Source: Eremothecium cymbalariae DBVPG#7215
Taxonomy: Eukaryota; Ascomycota; Saccharomycetes; Saccharomycetales; Saccharomycetaceae
Reading direction: 5' to 3'
Assembly: GCF_000235365.1 (NCBI RefSeq)
Contig: NC_016449.1
Span: 930,001-994,000 of the forward strand
Length of the DNA stretch: 64,000 bases
Part shown: positions 10,912 through 19,852 of the stretch, one piece after another
Position numbering within the stretch: the stretch's first letter is position 1
Layout of the letters: each line of letters begins with the position of its first letter
Program-made: the position numbers and the translations under genes
Notes under the pieces: model-generated
What the model saw: the letters and a program-made list of their open reading frames with translations, nothing else
Told to the model about the DNA's origin: nothing
Database searches by the model: none

Positions 10912-11132
10912 CTTATCCGCTTTTCTCTTCAAGCTCTATTTATTATTTATTAATTTAATCCATAACAGAAAAATATATACATATATATATATACAAGCTA
11001 CACTTTTCCTATCCATACATTGCTTCTTATGTATAGACGATACATTAAAACTTTTTATCTTGTTTACTATGTATGCCTAAGAAAGTATAATTATTATTAT
11101 CACTGCGTCTACCAAACCATAAAAACCTTATC
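10912..11132. promoter_or_regulatory. GATA elements upstream of GAT1
   Basis: CTTATC (GATAAG on the GAT1 strand) occurs at 10912-10917 and 11127-11132, 290 and 505 bases upstream of the GAT1 start. Nitrogen GATA factors are known to regulate one another's genes in yeast. Two six-base hits in an AT-rich region could also be chance. Confidence 0.35.
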
Positions 11133-11501
11133 CCAATCATTTATTTTACTTGCTTTTTCAACCTTTCAGCATAAAAATCTAAATAAAAACATTTTGCTCG
11201 ACCGAACCATCCGAGATACCTAACGATTCCATATCCTCACTCTATCCCTTCACCCCTCCTTCTTCTTTCACCCTCCTTTGTCCGTTCTCTTAACCACGAC
11301 AATGCATTTACTTGCATATTACTTTACACATACGCCCACACAAATGAAATAAAATGGAAATAAAACGTAAGACCTATGTATTACATAATTCAAATTCATC
11401 GCGCCTGCCCGTGCATGTGTCTCCTGCGTCGTATTCTGAGGCTCCTTCTGCTCGATGTGTCTTTTCATATCTTCGGTTCCTGTGCGCGCTGATCTGGGGA
11501 C

Positions 11502-11547
11502 CTGCGCTTGGCGCAGAGCTTTTGTGGCTCGTGGTTGCCGGGGCAAC
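11502..11547. repeat. Two short GC-rich inverted repeats
   Basis: CTGCGC-TTG-GCGCAG at 11502-11516 and GTTGCC-GG-GGCAAC at 11534-11547 are perfect small palindromes only 17 bases apart. A CCAAT box (Hap-complex type) follows at about 11569. They lie in the same GC-rich patch as the 42-bp palindrome. Confidence 0.6.
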
Positions 11548-11769
11548 AACGCCGGGATATGCCGGCCAGCCAATCAGGAGCGGTTCTGTGCTGCACCGCA
11601 ACGCACTGGGGGAGCTGATGACTTAGTTGCAGAGCTCCGGAAGCACATGGTGCCTGCTGATGCTGGTGTGGTGGCTGTACGGTTTTTGTTTATCGTTCCG
11701 GCAGGGGGTTCAGAATGTAAACAAACACAACGAGGGCGTTTCTTTTTTTGTTGTTAATCTTGCGCAGCA

Positions 11770-11811
11770 GGCTCCGAGGTCACATGACCCAGGTCATGTG
11801 ACCTCGGAGCC
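11770..11811. repeat. Perfect 42-bp inverted repeat
   Basis: Two 20-base arms, GGCTCCGAGGTCACATGACC and its exact reverse complement, are separated only by CA. Each arm contains GTCACATG, a match to the Cbf1/CDEI consensus RTCACRTG. No gene covers it. It could act as a paired binding site, a cruciform or a hairpin RNA/terminator for FCF2; which is not decidable here. Confidence 0.85.
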
Positions 11812-11932
11812 GGTGTTTCCGTTTCTTTTTTATTTCAGAGCTCTATACATACATATATATGTGTGCCGGGTAACCATGCTTCATACGTGGCATAGCGTAG
11901 CGTGCATAACATAGGAGATAGCCGAAGTGGTC

Positions 11933-12670
11933 TCACAGTTTACGCCGTTTCTCACGGACATGCTTGTAATGGGCGCGTTTGCCCGCGGTTTTCTTTTCTT
12001 GGATTTCGGAATATTTCCTACGGAAGTAGCGATCGGTGTCAGTGTCCGCCATCAGAGAAGCCAGTATTGTATTGGTACGGTTTTTGTTTTTGATTCTGCT
12101 GCTGAAGAATTCGCCTGTTCCCTCGACGATGGTTCCCACGCTGAAGCGTTCGGGTATTTGCCATTTTTCCTTTTTGTAGTGCCGTTTGGGGTCCAGAGCG
12201 GCTCTGTGTTTTATCAGTGCTAGATCACGTTTTAGCGAGTCTGTCAGCTCTTGTTTGGGGAGCTGGAACCACGGTTTGGTGGATGGTGGTGCAGTTGGTT
12301 CATGCAGGTTGGCTGGTGGGAGGGTTTTGCTGGAGGAGTCACGTGACAGATCATCGAAGGTGTTTTTCAGTTTTGGAAGCTGGTGCAGTTTTTTCTCGAT
12401 CGAGTGGAAGATTGCTTGTTGTCTTGCGACTTTGCCGTCGAGGTCGTTGTCGTCGTCGTCGGAGATCTTGAGGATGTCTTTGTCCAAGTCGTTGGAGTGG
12501 TGCATTCCCACGGGATGCTCTGCAGCAGCAGCAGCACCGTTGCTGTTGGCGCCGCTCCTCATAACCGCTTTCAAAGAGCCAAATAGGTCATCTAGATCCT
12601 GTATGCCCGTATCCATGACCACTGGTGAGCGCTTGAGTTCTTGGGGAGCTGCGACAGAAGAAGACCCCAT
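11933..12670 (-). CDS. FCF2: Fcf2, small-subunit rRNA processing factor
   Basis: This is a nucleolar SSU-processome component needed for early pre-18S rRNA cleavage. The 245-residue product has an acidic, low-complexity N-terminal half. The highly conserved Fcf2 domain follows at about 130-245. It shows WFQLPK, LALIKHRAALDPKRHYKK, the WQIPERFSVGTIVE segment and RKYSEIQEKK, and ends in a basic tail. S. cerevisiae Fcf2 (YLR051C) has 217 residues and begins MDQSVEDLFGAL. The similar MDTGIQDLDDLFGSL here suggests the Met at 12616 as an alternative start, 18 codons downstream. It is divergent with IES3, as in S. cerevisiae. Confidence 0.95.
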   Translation of the reverse strand: MGSSSVAAPQELKRSPVVMDTGIQDLDDLFGSLKAVMRSGANSNGAAAAAEHPVGMHHSNDLDKDILKISDDDDNDLDGKVARQQAIFHSIEKKLHQLPKLKNTFDDLSRDSSSKTLPPANLHEPTAPPSTKPWFQLPKQELTDSLKRDLALIKHRAALDPKRHYKKEKWQIPERFSVGTIVEGTGEFFSSRIKNKNRTNTILASLMADTDTDRYFRRKYSEIQEKKTAGKRAHYKHVREKRRKL

Positions 12671-12852
12671 CTCATCGCCTGTGGAAATTTTTCATTCCAT
12701 GTGGGAAAACCCAGGAGCGCCAGGATCACCTCTGACGACGTAGTGCAGAGTGCGAAGGCGAACAAATATTAACATATTTACGGTAAGTTGATGCTCCCCC
12801 TTCCTTGTTTCTCCGCCCAGGTCTGGCCAAGGGAACATCGTAGTCATATACA

Positions 12853-13443
12853 ATGTCTGACCTTTCAAATACTTTGTTCAGAAAGGATATACAGTTGGTG
12901 TATTCGAACCAAGCTGTAAAGCGATATGAGGCCGGAGTGCAAGAAATCGATGATGATAGGAAAAGCGGGCACAAACGACACATTATCTGTGTTGACGATC
13001 ATCTGAAGATTAATTATGAAGTGGTAAAGAATGTGCCTGGGAATTTAATCGAATTGACGGGCAATAAGGGAAAACAGGGGCCTGAGATCGATGAGATCAC
13101 CCGAATTAACAAGTTTAAATCGCTATATTATAAAGAACAGCTAAACAAGCTGCATGACGACTTTGTTACGAAAAGTTCCAGTTTGCGCGGCGATTTGGAA
13201 CCCGCACAGGCCATAGACGAGCCGTTGCCCTCATTACAACAGCAGCACGAATGGCTTAAAGAAATTCAAGCCAAGTTACTGAAGCAGTACGAGGACACTG
13301 TACAGGAGGAAAAACGCTGGTATATGAAGAAGGAAGTAATGCTGGATGCCAATATCAAGCTGGATCTATTCAGTACCAAAGACAAAGTGACAGGAGCCAT
13401 TAAGCTAGGCAAGGACAACGCTCACAAATCGTGTATATTTTAA
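12853..13443 (+). CDS. IES3: Ies3, INO80 complex subunit
   Basis: A 196-residue charged protein that I identify as the INO80 chromatin-remodelling subunit Ies3 (250 residues in S. cerevisiae). Its position divergent from FCF2 reproduces YLR051C/YLR052W. The sequence is helical and charged with no catalytic motif. Notable stretches are an N-terminal DLSNTLFRKD and a C-terminal coiled-coil region from about residue 120 to 165 (HEWLKEIQAKLLKQYEDTVQ). The final residues SCIF are reminiscent of a CaaX-like end, but I give this no weight. Identification rests on synteny and general character. Confidence 0.8.
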   Translation: MSDLSNTLFRKDIQLVYSNQAVKRYEAGVQEIDDDRKSGHKRHIICVDDHLKINYEVVKNVPGNLIELTGNKGKQGPEIDEITRINKFKSLYYKEQLNKLHDDFVTKSSSLRGDLEPAQAIDEPLPSLQQQHEWLKEIQAKLLKQYEDTVQEEKRWYMKKEVMLDANIKLDLFSTKDKVTGAIKLGKDNAHKSCIF

Positions 13444-13492
13444 CACTTCAGGATATTGTGATGGCTCTATACAAAAGGGTAACATTCGTGAT

Positions 13493-13510
13493 CACGTGAC
13501 TGACCACGTG
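13493..13510. promoter_or_regulatory. Paired CACGTG boxes upstream of FRS2
   Basis: CACGTG occurs at 13493-13498 and 13505-13510 within GTGATCACGTGACTGACCACGTGA-like sequence, about 235 bases upstream of the FRS2 start. This is the E-box bound by Cbf1 and related bHLH factors. Centromere use is excluded because no CDEIII-type TTCCGAA follows. Confidence 0.5.
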
Positions 13511-13743
13511 ATTTTTGAAAATTTTTTAGTGTTTGACAATCGCAAGTACGTAGTACGTCCACTCCCATCAGTTTAACGGGAAAAGATGAAAAAAACTCTA
13601 GTACATTAATTATAATTATAATTGCAGTAAGTTATAATTATTATCCGTCATCTTTTTCTTATTAGTTTTTTAGTATATGCATTGAATATCTCTTTCTATC
13701 GATACCCTTGCGTTACGTACTTAATACGACAATTTCCCTTCGA

Positions 13744-15243
13744 ATGTCTGAATTGCAGTTAGATATATTGAGAAAGTTAGACCAATTGGGTCATCTAAAC
13801 TCTACTTTAGAGGTTTTCCCCGACATCGACCCACAAGTTGTCTTATCAGGTTTAAACTCTTTAAAAGCACATGGTAAGTTAGAATATACCAAACATGATA
13901 CTATCTATTACACGTTGACTGATGAGGCTAATGATATTTTGCATAATGGGTCTCATGAGGTGAAGTTATTGCATTTAGTGAACCAACTAGGGAAGCTTGA
14001 GATCAAAGATGTTGTGAGCCATTTGGGTCCTAACGGTAAAGTTGGTCAAGCAAGGGCTTTCAAAAATGGATGGATTATTAAGACCAAAGATAACGAGTTA
14101 ACGGTTAGTGAAAAGGTCGGAGATATCAATGAAGTACAAGATGAAACCAGGGAATTTTTGTTGAAGATTGATTCGAGGGATCTTTCTGGTATCAATGATA
14201 AAGTTTTGAACGATCTCAAAAAACGGAAGCTAATCACAGCTAAGAAGGAAGTTACTTTTAGTGTTACCAAAGGTGATGATTTCTCGCTTGAGTTGGCGAA
14301 GTTGGAAACTGATTTGACTTCAGACATGGTTCTATCTGGTTCCTATAAAGATCTTAAGTTCAAACCGTACAATTTCAACTCTAAAGGTTTAGAACCACAT
14401 TCAGGCGCTTTACATCCTCTAAACAAGGTTAGGGAAGAATTCAGACAGATTTTTTTTTCTATGGGGTTCACCGAAATGCCTTCTAACCAATATGTTGAGA
14501 CGGGGTTCTGGAACTTCGATACTCTGTTTGTTCCACAACAGCATCCTGCTCGTGACGTTCAGGATACTTTTTATTTGAAAGACCCGATCAAATCAGATCT
14601 TCCTGAGGATAAGGTGTACATGGATAACATTAGAGCAGTTCATGAACAAGGGAAATATAACTCTATTGGTTATAGATATACTTGGAAGCCAGAGGAATCT
14701 CAAAAATTGGTGCTCAGAACCCACACAACAGCTATATCTGCCGCTATGTTACACAAGCTAGCAGAAAACCCAAAGCCTGCAAGATATTTCTCGATCGATC
14801 GTGTCTTCCGTAACGAAGCTGTCGATGCTACTCACTTGGCAGAATTCCATCAAGTTGAAGGTGTTTTGGCAGACTATAATATCACCTTGGGTGATTTAAT
14901 CCAATTTATGGAAGACTTCTTTGCTAAAATGGGGGTCACAGGCTTACGTTTCAAGCCAACTTACAATCCATACACCGAGCCATCCATGGAAGTATACTCT
15001 TGGCATGAAGGATTGTCAAAATGGGTTGAAATTGGTAACTCAGGTATGTTTAGACCTGAAATGTTGGAAGCTATGGGCTTGCCCAAGGATTTGAGAGTTC
15101 TTGGATGGGGTCTATCTCTAGAACGCCCAACCATGATCAAATACGGTGTTAAGAACATTAGAGAGCTGTTAGGTCACAAAGTGGCTCTGGATTTCATCGC
15201 AAGTAATCCAGCTGCTAGATTGGATGAAGATTTGTATGAATAA
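13744..15243 (+). CDS. FRS2: Frs2, cytoplasmic phenylalanyl-tRNA synthetase alpha subunit
   Basis: This is the catalytic subunit of the alpha2/beta2 enzyme that charges tRNA-Phe. The 499-residue product aligns throughout with S. cerevisiae Frs2 (503). The N-terminal winged-helix region covers about residues 1-180. The class II catalytic core follows, with GALHPLNKVREEFRQIFFSM, motif 2 around RVFRNEAVDATHLAEFHQ and motif 3 GWGLSLERPTMIKYG near the C terminus. The frame is open upstream to 13708 but without ATG; MSELQLDILRKL at 13744 matches the known start. It is the ortholog of YFL022C. Codon choice appears biased, consistent with strong expression. Confidence 0.97.
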   Translation: MSELQLDILRKLDQLGHLNSTLEVFPDIDPQVVLSGLNSLKAHGKLEYTKHDTIYYTLTDEANDILHNGSHEVKLLHLVNQLGKLEIKDVVSHLGPNGKVGQARAFKNGWIIKTKDNELTVSEKVGDINEVQDETREFLLKIDSRDLSGINDKVLNDLKKRKLITAKKEVTFSVTKGDDFSLELAKLETDLTSDMVLSGSYKDLKFKPYNFNSKGLEPHSGALHPLNKVREEFRQIFFSMGFTEMPSNQYVETGFWNFDTLFVPQQHPARDVQDTFYLKDPIKSDLPEDKVYMDNIRAVHEQGKYNSIGYRYTWKPEESQKLVLRTHTTAISAAMLHKLAENPKPARYFSIDRVFRNEAVDATHLAEFHQVEGVLADYNITLGDLIQFMEDFFAKMGVTGLRFKPTYNPYTEPSMEVYSWHEGLSKWVEIGNSGMFRPEMLEAMGLPKDLRVLGWGLSLERPTMIKYGVKNIRELLGHKVALDFIASNPAARLDEDLYE

Positions 15244-15570
15244 GCTACCAAGCACTAAGTAAGATAAAAAAGATGAACCATTTATTATTGTACTTCCATG
15301 TATCCTGAACAGAGAACAACTTAATACCTTGCCTTATTTTAAGCGTCATTTTTTTGTTTTAATTTTATTGATAATCATTGGATTCATCATCAGTCCAAAT
15401 CTCTAAAATATCATGTAGCCTAGACTTTCGCTACAAATAAACATAACTAAACATTCCTATAAACATTAGTATTATTACAAATAGATGAGTATGCACGCAC
15501 ATACACATGCAAAGAAAGTCCTGATAAGAAACCTAGTGGTGTTTAATGTATAACTAATGTTAGGTGTTAA
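15244..15570. other. Convergent intergenic region after FRS2
   Basis: A 327-base AT-rich spacer between FRS2 and the convergent small gene. It contains T- and A-rich processing-type tracts only. Confidence 0.6.
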
Positions 15571-16188
15571 TCACTTGTGACCAATAACATGATTTACATG
15601 TACATTTTTGTTTTTGATCTCCATCAATTTCTTGGTGTATATTGAAGGAGTGTAAAAGGGATTGGATTTCCTCCTTACGAGTGGCTTTCTCTTTACAACT
15701 TTACCTGTACGATGCTTGTCCAATTCTAACTGGCTGATGGTAAGTGCGGAATCAAAAGGTATTAAAATGTTGGTTGAATCATACCCAATCAAATACCCCC
15801 CATCATTATATTCCTCTTGTCCAGTAAGCTCACTTGGCACACCAATGCAGTAATTAGGAATTTCAAAGTCCAAAGGGTTGTCAAGCATTGGACTAGCTCT
15901 TTCCTCCGACCTATAATGTTCCATTATCATAGTTTCAGTAGACTCCCTCATTACAGCATCGCCCGAGTGACACATAGAATCGAAACCAATCACATCAGTT
16001 ATGATAGGAGGACTTCTATGCAGTTCCTCTTTGTAAGAATGTGAATCACTGAAATCTATATGCGGAAAACTAAATAGATTTCCTTCATCAACTGCAGAAT
16101 TCATACCAGCACTGGGAAAGATAACTGTTTCCGGTCCTGAGAGCTGGGATAAGAGAATGGCAACAATTTGCAAAACCTTTATATACAT
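15571..16188 (-). CDS. Hypothetical protein at the YLR053C position
   Basis: A 205-residue protein with a hydrophobic N terminus (IKVLQIVAILLSQL) that could be a signal peptide or anchor. An acidic, Ser/Glu-rich middle follows, and then a basic C-terminal region (GKVVKRKPLVRRK) with KR-type dibasic pairs. I do not recognise a family. Its place and orientation between IES3 (YLR052W) and OSW2 (YLR054C) match S. cerevisiae YLR053C, an uncharacterised 108-residue protein, so it may be a positional ortholog. The start is the first ATG; a TTTTAG directly precedes it, so an unseen upstream exon cannot be excluded. Confidence 0.6.
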   Translation of the reverse strand: MYIKVLQIVAILLSQLSGPETVIFPSAGMNSAVDEGNLFSFPHIDFSDSHSYKEELHRSPPIITDVIGFDSMCHSGDAVMRESTETMIMEHYRSEERASPMLDNPLDFEIPNYCIGVPSELTGQEEYNDGGYLIGYDSTNILIPFDSALTISQLELDKHRTGKVVKRKPLVRRKSNPFYTPSIYTKKLMEIKNKNVHVNHVIGHK

Positions 16189-16725
16189 CTAAAAGTCTTC
16201 TCTAATCAAGGGGAACCCATCGTCAATTATATATAATCACGCAGCAGCGTGCCCTAATTTTACACCAAGAACAGTATAGAACAACAAAAGCAAATGATCA
16301 CTACTAAAAAAGTGTCTAAACAGTATTTTTCAGCACAATGAAGAAATACTAATCGTCAACTTTAGTCTTAAATTGCGAACATCATCATCCAGTGATAACC
16401 CCTCCTCCCCATTGACTGTCCATATAGAGAAACCTCCTTCACTAGATAATTAATATGGATGAAATAATAACAGCCATTTTCTCTTAAATGGTGTAGATCC
16501 CAATATTGTCACATTATGTCATATATTTATTTCTCTACGTCGAAGTCTCAGGCGACGCGAAAACGCGACTGACCAAAAACGAATCAATATTTTACTACAT
16601 TGCGACAGACGAAAAGACGGCAAAGAATATACGCAAATATTTTAGTCTAGATATGAATGGGTCAACAATAATCAATAATCGACTACATACTTCTATAATA
16701 GGTTCTTTATCCAAGAATAGCTAAA
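16189..16725. other. Intergenic region with SBF/MBF-like sites
   Basis: A 537-base spacer that is the promoter of the small gene to its left and the 3' region of OSW2. It contains CGCGAAA at 16556-16562 followed at once by ACGCGA at 16563-16568. These resemble the SCB and MCB elements of G1/S-regulated yeast genes. The sites lie about 370 bases from the start codon, so a regulatory role is possible but unproven. Confidence 0.4.
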
Positions 16726-19488
16726 TTAAAGTTCATTCTGTCCTTTGCGTCGCATTCTATATACTTCACCCTCGCCGTTCCTCCAGTCTTGATAAATGGT
16801 CTCAGATGTATCGACATCTCCATATCTGCTTGTTGTCACATTAAGAATACCACCCATATTTGCTCTTTTAAGAATCAGCAAGTGTTGAAGCAAACTGTCC
16901 TCAGGAGTGGTTAATGGTCTTGAAATTTGGCCCATTTCCATGTGTTGCCTTCTTTGAAACTTCCACAACTTGCTTACAGTTTGTGGATCCAATGACTGGC
17001 GTGATTTAGCAGAAAGAGCGGTTCCGCTTTGTTTTAACATGGTACTATTTAAAGGTGTATGAGTATTTGTTGGGTCAAATTCATCTGGATGATATACTTC
17101 TTGATAGTATTTGGACATGGTAAAGGGTTCTAAACGAATTTGCTTCTCCAATTCAGTAGCATACTTCATTGTTAAAGGCCGCCCAAATTCTCCAAGACTC
17201 TCAGGATATTGGCTTGCGTATTGTAAGTTATTCCGATCTTTTCTTTGGAAGCTGGGTAAGCTGATCGTCGAATCTACAACGCACATCTCTTCGTCGTGGG
17301 TTCGACGCTTCATTGGACGAATCATTTCTCGATTAGAGTACGGTCCTCCACTATTATCTTCTCCTTCATAAGCACAATCGTTATCTTCGTTATAGTCTTG
17401 CTCAGATTCTTCATCATCTTCTTCTTCATCGTCATCATCGTCTTCGCCGTCATCATCGTCATCATCGTCATAATCCTCTTCACAACCATTATCTTCAGAT
17501 TGTCGTTCGGCGCTAGTCCTATGACTATGATCTAATTTTATAGGATTTGATTTTGCTATAATGACTTTCCGTTGACCGTCTTTCATTATTTCAATTTCAT
17601 CCTTCGCATCGGTATATTCGGTCATATCGCTCTGACTTCCTTCTTCGTATCGGTCTCCTTTATCTGTTAACAATGGAACAAATAATTCCCTTGTAGGTGA
17701 CAATATAGGACCTTTGGGAGACATGTGTACTTTTGGAGACATATGGACCCCAAAGTCATATGTTTCAGCCCCAAGATAAAGGGCTTGTAAGTCTAAGGGT
17801 AAATCTAAATCAGAATGTGGTCTCAAATCCGGTGATAAATGCCGATTTAAATCAACTTTTGCCTGTAACATGATTGTCAGCATAGTATCAGAATCTCTTA
17901 ATAACTGTTTTCTTTTTGAACCTTCAGGTTCTTTGGTCTGCCCAGATGTCTCTTTCAGCTGTTCGCCTGTGCTTTCCTTAACTACGTTTTTCTTTTTACT
18001 TTGCTTAATGGTTCTGTCTTTCTTGTCCTTCGACCTTTCCCTTCTGTCACTTCCATTCTTAGATTCTCTTCCTCCTTCTACTTTCTTCTTCTTCACTGGT
18101 CTTTTAGGCGGCGGTTTTAATGACATCCTAGAAGAGTCCCATGAAAAGGGTTGCAGAGTTCCTGATGAATTGTTGTTGAAATGATTTTGAGGGCCGAATA
18201 GAAACGATTTATCCTGCTTATTGAAGATGTCGCGGTCTGTTGAGAACTTTGTCATAGCTAGATACTGAGTATAGACACCAAACAAAAAGTTCAAGCTAGA
18301 AGATCTTAGTCCAAACCTATCTGCAATAAGTATAGGTTGGTACAATAATATGTTTGCTGGAAATTCAATCCTATAATAAAAACAGTAAGCCTCAAAATTT
18401 AGGTTTAAGCGCTGTGGTGATGTTGATGGAACGTATTTTTCTAATTTATGCTTCTTTCTTTTGGCCAATCTTACTACATTATTAAAGTTAATCATTGACA
18501 ATAATGCAGGATTTTTACTGCCTTCTTCACTATAATTATCATTCACAAAGTCTTTTAAAATACCGCCTGCTTGATGGGAAGAAATATTCACTAACTCAAA
18601 AACCAAATCTTTAAACACACTCATAGGGCCACTTTCACCTAATAGTTTATCGTAGTCGCTTTGTTGGAACACAATTGATAGTATATGAACGGCAATCCTG
18701 GGGATTACACGATACCAAACTTCCAACGCCATCTCGTTGGTGCTTTTTTGCGTTGACGGTACTAGTCGTATTAATTTTCCTATTTTATCGCTCCCAAGTT
18801 GTTGTAAGAATTTGTTAAGTTTAGAACTTGGATCCTTAAAAAGCTCACGTACACGTTCAAGGTTTTGCCAATACTTCAATTCCGCCTGGTTAGTCTTGTA
18901 AGTTATTCCAAACAAATATTTATAAGAATCATTAGCCAAATAATATGAACTTGTGGATATCATTCGGACTTCAGCGTCACAAAGCATTGCTAAAACAGTT
19001 GGTTTATTCTTGTTTGGATCATCTGATGAGAATTGCGAAACCACGAAATGGTCTAGTTCCACTGCAAAATTGGAATCAACAATAATTATAGTTTTCTGGT
19101 GACAAAATTTGAAGACTAAATCACAGGTGTTTTGAAGTTCCTTCATTGATATAGCGGATATCACAATTATGTCAAATTTCTTAGTAGTTGATATGTTTTT
19201 AAGACTGCTGGTAGATTCACTAGGTCTGTAAATATTAGAGCCATATCTACTCGATTTCCACGAGATTGTCCCTCTGCCTTTTTTTGGAACATTATGAGAT
19301 GCAAGTACCACACTAGTTTTCATGAGATTAAGCCTCCAGGATAAAATTTGTATTGTTGGAGTATCACCAGCTTTATCTTATTGTTAGAATAACTTTTTGA
19401 TATACCTAAATGTACCAATATAAGGCATTACCATATACATACCTAGAAGACAGCTTAGTTGCTTGTCATTGCATTCAACAGCCACCAT
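16726..19488 (-). CDS. OSW2: Osw2/Svl3/Pam1-family protein (two exons)
   Basis: This is the homolog of outer-spore-wall factor Osw2 (YLR054C), a relative of Svl3 and Pam1 with a ketopantoate-reductase-like fold. Exon 1 is 19443-19488 (MVAVECNDKQLSCLL plus one base), the intron is 19377-19442 and exon 2 is 16726-19376. The joined protein has about 898 residues. Joining restores GDTPTIQILSWRL upstream of TSVVLASHNVP. That gives the beginning of the Rossmann-like domain, which the unspliced frame (first ATG 19323) would lack. The conserved GTISWKSSRYGSNIYRP follows. An acidic run of about 30 residues (positions 650-680) and a basic Lys/Arg stretch near 435 are disordered. Neighbours match YLR052-YLR054. 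Confidence 0.87.
19377..19442 (-). other. OSW2: Spliceosomal intron in OSW2 (66 nt)
   Basis: On the minus strand: donor GTATGT at 19442-19437, branch-like TTCTAAC at 19389-19383, acceptor AAG ending at 19377. A second AAG ending at 19371 would also keep frame (two codons shorter). The phase (G|AT) joins exactly to the homologous frame. The branch-to-acceptor distance is very short and the acceptor is AAG rather than YAG. Confidence 0.75.
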
Positions 19489-19852
19489 AGCTTTTATTAT
19501 TTAGATATTTTGAGTTAATGTTTTTTGAACTTTGGTTTTGCAGAATTGTCTCTCTCAAGATCCTGGTCTCATAAGTATATGTTCTGTCACTCGTAGAGCT
19601 CGTCACAAAACTGTGTCATTAATTGGTTAGTAGTGACACAGGCTTTTGATACGCTGGCGCGTCGCTATAGTATGTGACAAAAATCAAGAGTTTTAATACA
19701 TAAAGAATACGTAAAAGAATGCAAAGAAGCAGCAAAAAATTAGAATGTTTTAGTTAAGATTTCGAAGCCAATAGCACAAATATGAGGTGAAGACAGCAAT
19801 GATTTTGATGATTTAGGTATTTTTTATGTGTACATATTCGTTATGACGTTAC
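19489..19852. other. Intergenic region OSW2 to GCR1_C gene
   Basis: A 364-base spacer upstream of OSW2. It contains an inverted repeat with arms CTGTGTCA (19611-19618) and TGACACAG (19634-19641). The loop reads TACTAAC on the minus strand; I found no intron that would use it. Confidence 0.5.

Larger units (their letters stand above)
10622..11932. other. Intergenic region GAT1-FCF2 with GC-rich patch
   Basis: A 1.3-kb region upstream of GAT1 and downstream of FCF2. Next to GAT1 it holds two TAATAATAATAA tracts (about 10645-10662 and 10686-10705). A pyrimidine-rich stretch covers about 10780-11300. From about 11400 to 11815 the composition becomes markedly GC-rich, with several inverted repeats. 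Open frames of 67-100 codons across it overlap one another on both strands and show no family signal, so I call no gene. Confidence 0.55.

Noticed and set aside
11354..11757. Open frames of 67-100 codons on both strands in the GC-rich patch
   Set aside because: They overlap each other in several frames, show no domain content and follow from high GC lowering stop-codon frequency.
13493..13600. CDEI-like TCACGTGAC followed by AT-rich DNA as a possible centromere
   Set aside because: No CDEIII-type TTCCGAA core follows; the same box recurs at many promoters. The TTCGGAA at 43671 likewise lacks a CDEI and an AT-rich CDEII.
19611..19641. TACTAAC (minus strand) with a downstream ACACAG acceptor
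   Set aside because: No donor, upstream exon or downstream coding frame fits; the sequence is also the loop of an inverted repeat.
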